This document shows, piece after piece, positions 48,244 through 50,270 of a stretch of 50,270 nucleotides of DNA; within the stretch, counting starts at the first letter, position 1; each line of letters starts with the position of its first letter. The notes beneath the pieces are model-generated. The model had not been told where the DNA came from, ran no database searches, and saw nothing but the letters and a program-made list of their open reading frames with translations. This DNA is from an uncultured Acidimicrobiales bacterium (GTDB taxonomy: Bacteria > Actinomycetota > Acidimicrobiia > Acidimicrobiales > SHLQ01), in contig CALHTF010000108.1 in the NCBI GenBank assembly GCA_938038815.1, forward strand, positions 1 through 50,270, given 5' to 3'. Made by a program: the position numbers and the translations under genes.

Positions 48244-49572
48244 TTAGCGAGCCCGTTCGATGGTTCGGTTCACCAAGTTCTCCAACATCTCCTGCCGGCC
48301 GCTTACCGGCGCCGGATCGATGTTGTTGTCGAGCACGTCCTGGTGCAGGTCGGCCAGGCCGACCTCGCCGCCCATGATCTTTTGACCGAGGGCGCCCGAC
48401 CAACCGGCGTAGCGATCTTCGACCGCCCCGGAGAGGTCGGCGTTTTCGATCAGGTCGGCGGCCACAAGCAGCGAGCGGGCCATGGTGTCCATGGCGCCGA
48501 CGTGACCGTGGAACAGGTCGTCGCGGGCCAAGCTTTGTCGCCGCAGCTTGGTGTCGAACATGAAACCGCCAGTCGTAAACCCGCCGCCTCGCAAGATCTC
48601 ATAGACCGCCAAGCTCATCTGCTCGACGCTGTTGGGGAACTGGTCGGTATCCCAACCGAGCTGCTCATCACCGCGGTTGGCGTCGACGCTGCCAAAGATT
48701 CCGTGGCCAACTGCGGTTGCGAGCTCGTGCACAAAGTCATGGCCGGAAAGTGTGGCGTGGTTGACCTCGATGTTGACCTTGATCTCGTCTTCGAGTCCGT
48801 ACTTCTTCAAGAAGCCGTACACGGTTGCGGTGTCGTAGTCGTACTGATGCTTGGTGGGCTCCTGGGGCTTGGGCTCGATCAGGATGGTGCCGTCGAAGCC
48901 GATCTGGTGTTTGTATTCGACCACCATGTTGAGGAACCGCCCGAGCTGGTCTAGCTCGTGGGCCATGTCGGTGTTGAGCAGGGTTTCGTAACCTTCGCGT
49001 CCGCCCCACAGCACGTAGTTGGCGCCACCGAGTCGCTGGGTGGCATCCATGCAGTGCTTTACCTGGGCCGCGGCATGGGCGAACACCTCGGGGTTGGGGT
49101 TGGTTGCGGCACCCGCTGCATAACGGGGCTGGAAGAACGCCTGCGCGGTGCCCCACAACAACTTCATGCCGGTGCGATTCATGTGAGCCTCGGCCTGATC
49201 GACCATCGCGTCGAGGTTGGCGCAGCTCTCCGCGAAGGTGGCGCCCTCGGGGGCAATGTCGCGATCGTGAAACGAAAAGAAGGGAGCTCCAAGCTTTTCA
49301 AAAAACTCGAAGGCGGCGTCCATCTTTTGGGCGGCTTGAGCCATCGGGTCGCCGCCCTCGGCGGTCCATGGCCGATCGAAGGTCCCGGCACCAAAGATGT
49401 CCGAACCATTCCAGGCGAAGGAGTGCCAGTAACAGACGCCGAACCGAAGATGGTCTTCCATCGTCTTGTCGAGCACGATGCGGTCTTTGTCGTACCAACG
49501 AAACGCCAGCGAATTGTCAGAATCGGGGCCCTCGTATTCGATTGGGCTGACGTCTGGGAAAAACTCCGTCAC
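48244..49572 (-). CDS. xylA: xylose isomerase (group II)
   Basis: The protein is 442 residues long, the size of group II enzymes. It has [11 protein letters not shown] (catalytic His and Asp), [45 protein letters not shown] and [19 protein letters not shown] metal-binding regions. It starts at GTG 49572, overlapping the DoxX stop as GTGA. It converts D-xylose to D-xylulose. No xylulokinase or xylose transporter gene is in view. Confidence 0.95.
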   Translation of the reverse strand: MTEFFPDVSPIEYEGPDSDNSLAFRWYDKDRIVLDKTMEDHLRFGVCYWHSFAWNGSDIFGAGTFDRPWTAEGGDPMAQAAQKMDAAFEFFEKLGAPFFSFHDRDIAPEGATFAESCANLDAMVDQAEAHMNRTGMKLLWGTAQAFFQPRYAAGAATNPNPEVFAHAAAQVKHCMDATQRLGGANYVLWGGREGYETLLNTDMAHELDQLGRFLNMVVEYKHQIGFDGTILIEPKPQEPTKHQYDYDTATVYGFLKKYGLEDEIKVNIEVNHATLSGHDFVHELATAVGHGIFGSVDANRGDEQLGWDTDQFPNSVEQMSLAVYEILRGGGFTTGGFMFDTKLRRQSLARDDLFHGHVGAMDTMARSLLVAADLIENADLSGAVEDRYAGWSGALGQKIMGGEVGLADLHQDVLDNNIDPAPVSGRQEMLENLVNRTIERAR

Positions 49573-49985
49573 GGTTGAACTTCCTTCGCTTTCGATCCGA
49601 GGTTGGCCCCTTTGTATATCAACCAGAAGTACACCGCTTGAAACGGCAGCCGGATCCAGTTGCGTGCGTCGGCAACCTCACCCGGGTATCGCTGAAACTT
49701 GCCGGTTTCATCTGGCCGAATATCGACCTGGTTGATCGCCATGTCGAGGTTGGCCGGAAACACCGCAGCGGTCAGACCCATGAGTCCCCAACCTGCCGCC
49801 TTGCGGGTCGTCGGCGACAACAGCCCAAGTCCAAACACGATCTCGGCCACCCCCGAAACCTGATTGGCCAACTGCTTATCGGGAAACCAGTCGGGCACGA
49901 CGGCCTCGAAGAAATCGGGCTTCACAAAGTGCCCAACACCGGGTGCAATGAAGGCCGCCGCAGCAACCTTGGTCAGGGTGTCCAT
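49569..49985 (-). CDS. DoxX-like small membrane protein
   Basis: This 138-residue protein has about four membrane segments. The N-terminus ([21 protein letters not shown]) and [12 protein letters not shown] are typical of the DoxX/MauE-like family of small quinone-related membrane proteins. It is translationally coupled to xylA by GTGA. Function is unknown. Confidence 0.75.
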   Translation of the reverse strand: MDTLTKVAAAAFIAPGVGHFVKPDFFEAVVPDWFPDKQLANQVSGVAEIVFGLGLLSPTTRKAAGWGLMGLTAAVFPANLDMAINQVDIRPDETGKFQRYPGEVADARNWIRLPFQAVYFWLIYKGANLGSKAKEVQP

Positions 49986-50002
49986 GCGCCAGTATCGCCC
50001 AT

Positions 50003-50270
50003 CTAGCCAAGCACGGCGAGGCGGCGAATCGCTTCGTCGAGAACGTCGTCTTTCTTGCAGAAGGCGAACCGGACAAGGTGCCGGCCCGCTTCTTTGGTCG
50101 TGTAAAAAACTTCGCTCGGCACGGCCACGACACCCGCGGCCTCCGGGAGCGCCAGGCAGAACTCGATGCTCGTTTCGGGTAGCCCATTTCGTCGGGCCAC
50201 GCCGCGAATGTCGCAGGTCAAGAAGTAGGCGCCTTGGGTGTGGAGCACATCGAACCCTGCAGCGGACAAC
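50003..50270 (-). CDS. class I/II aminotransferase, C-terminal part (cut by window end)
   Basis: The last 88 residues of a PLP aminotransferase (fold type I) are present. GAYFLTCDIR, VAVPSEVFYT and HLVRFAFCKKDDVLDEAIRRL match the C-terminal domain of the kynurenine/methionine/DapC-like group, with the substrate carboxylate-binding Arg in RFAF. The lysine-bearing part lies beyond the window. Confidence 0.85.
   Translation of the reverse strand, partial: LSAAGFDVLHTQGAYFLTCDIRGVARRNGLPETSIEFCLALPEAAGVVAVPSEVFYTTKEAGRHLVRFAFCKKDDVLDEAIRRLAVLG

Overview
The window is high-GC DNA with many GTG starts, long runs of genes overlapping by 4 nt, lipoprotein-type BMP binding proteins, a TIGR03086-type protein and a group II xylose isomerase. 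This fits an aerobic actinobacterium. My best guess is the Acidimicrobiia, inferred from overall gene style and not proven. I see no rRNA, tRNA, CRISPR array, prophage or insertion sequence.

Region A (1-15.6 kb). After a cut-off alpha/beta hydrolase and a sulfotransferase, a nine-gene minus-strand operon runs from 15589 down to 1450. Its order is M20 carbamoyl hydrolase, short YgfK-like protein, N-carbamoyl amino acid hydrolase, XdhD-like fused molybdenum hydroxylase, SsnA-like amidohydrolase, two fold-type-II PLP enzymes, FAD/2Fe-2S fusion subunit and molybdopterin subunit. Nearly all junctions are ATGA or GTGA overlaps. One exception is a 74-nt gap holding a 56-nt palindrome. The xdhD/ssnA/ygfK trio is the hallmark of the selenium-dependent molybdenum hydroxylase and anaerobic purine-degradation loci of E. 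coli and clostridia. Here it is rebuilt, with domain losses, in an actinobacterial setting.

Region B (15.6-32.7 kb). A divergent regulator has a YkoF-like domain and a YheO/DauR-type helix-turn-helix. Similar 15-nt palindromes lie on both sides of it. It is followed by a complete BMP-type nucleoside/purine ABC transporter (plus strand). A second complete BMP transporter, with queF at its 3' end, runs on the minus strand. Diverging from it are 8-oxoguanine deaminase and adenine deaminase. DUF6157, TIGR03086 and PEP carboxylase genes sit between the transporters. Together the region looks like uptake, deamination, oxidation and ring breakdown of purines or related heterocycles for nitrogen and carbon.

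Region C (32.7-50.3 kb) is more ordinary. It holds a GGDEF/EAL membrane protein, a lipase-like hydrolase, a large protein with a C-terminal papain fold and degenerate upstream copies, a PhyH dioxygenase, a nitrilase-family amidase, a cyclase/NB-ARC regulator, a four-gene ABC-2 exporter cluster, an MFS protein, RNase Z, xylose isomerase, a DoxX protein and the end of an aminotransferase gene. Its standout is a glutathione peroxidase at 35001-35474. Its catalytic codon is an in-frame UGA followed by a hairpin with the GCAGGUCUGC apex known from the E. coli fdhF SECIS. It is very probably a selenoprotein that ordinary gene calling would cut in half. With the SDMH-type cluster, this points to a selenium-using organism.
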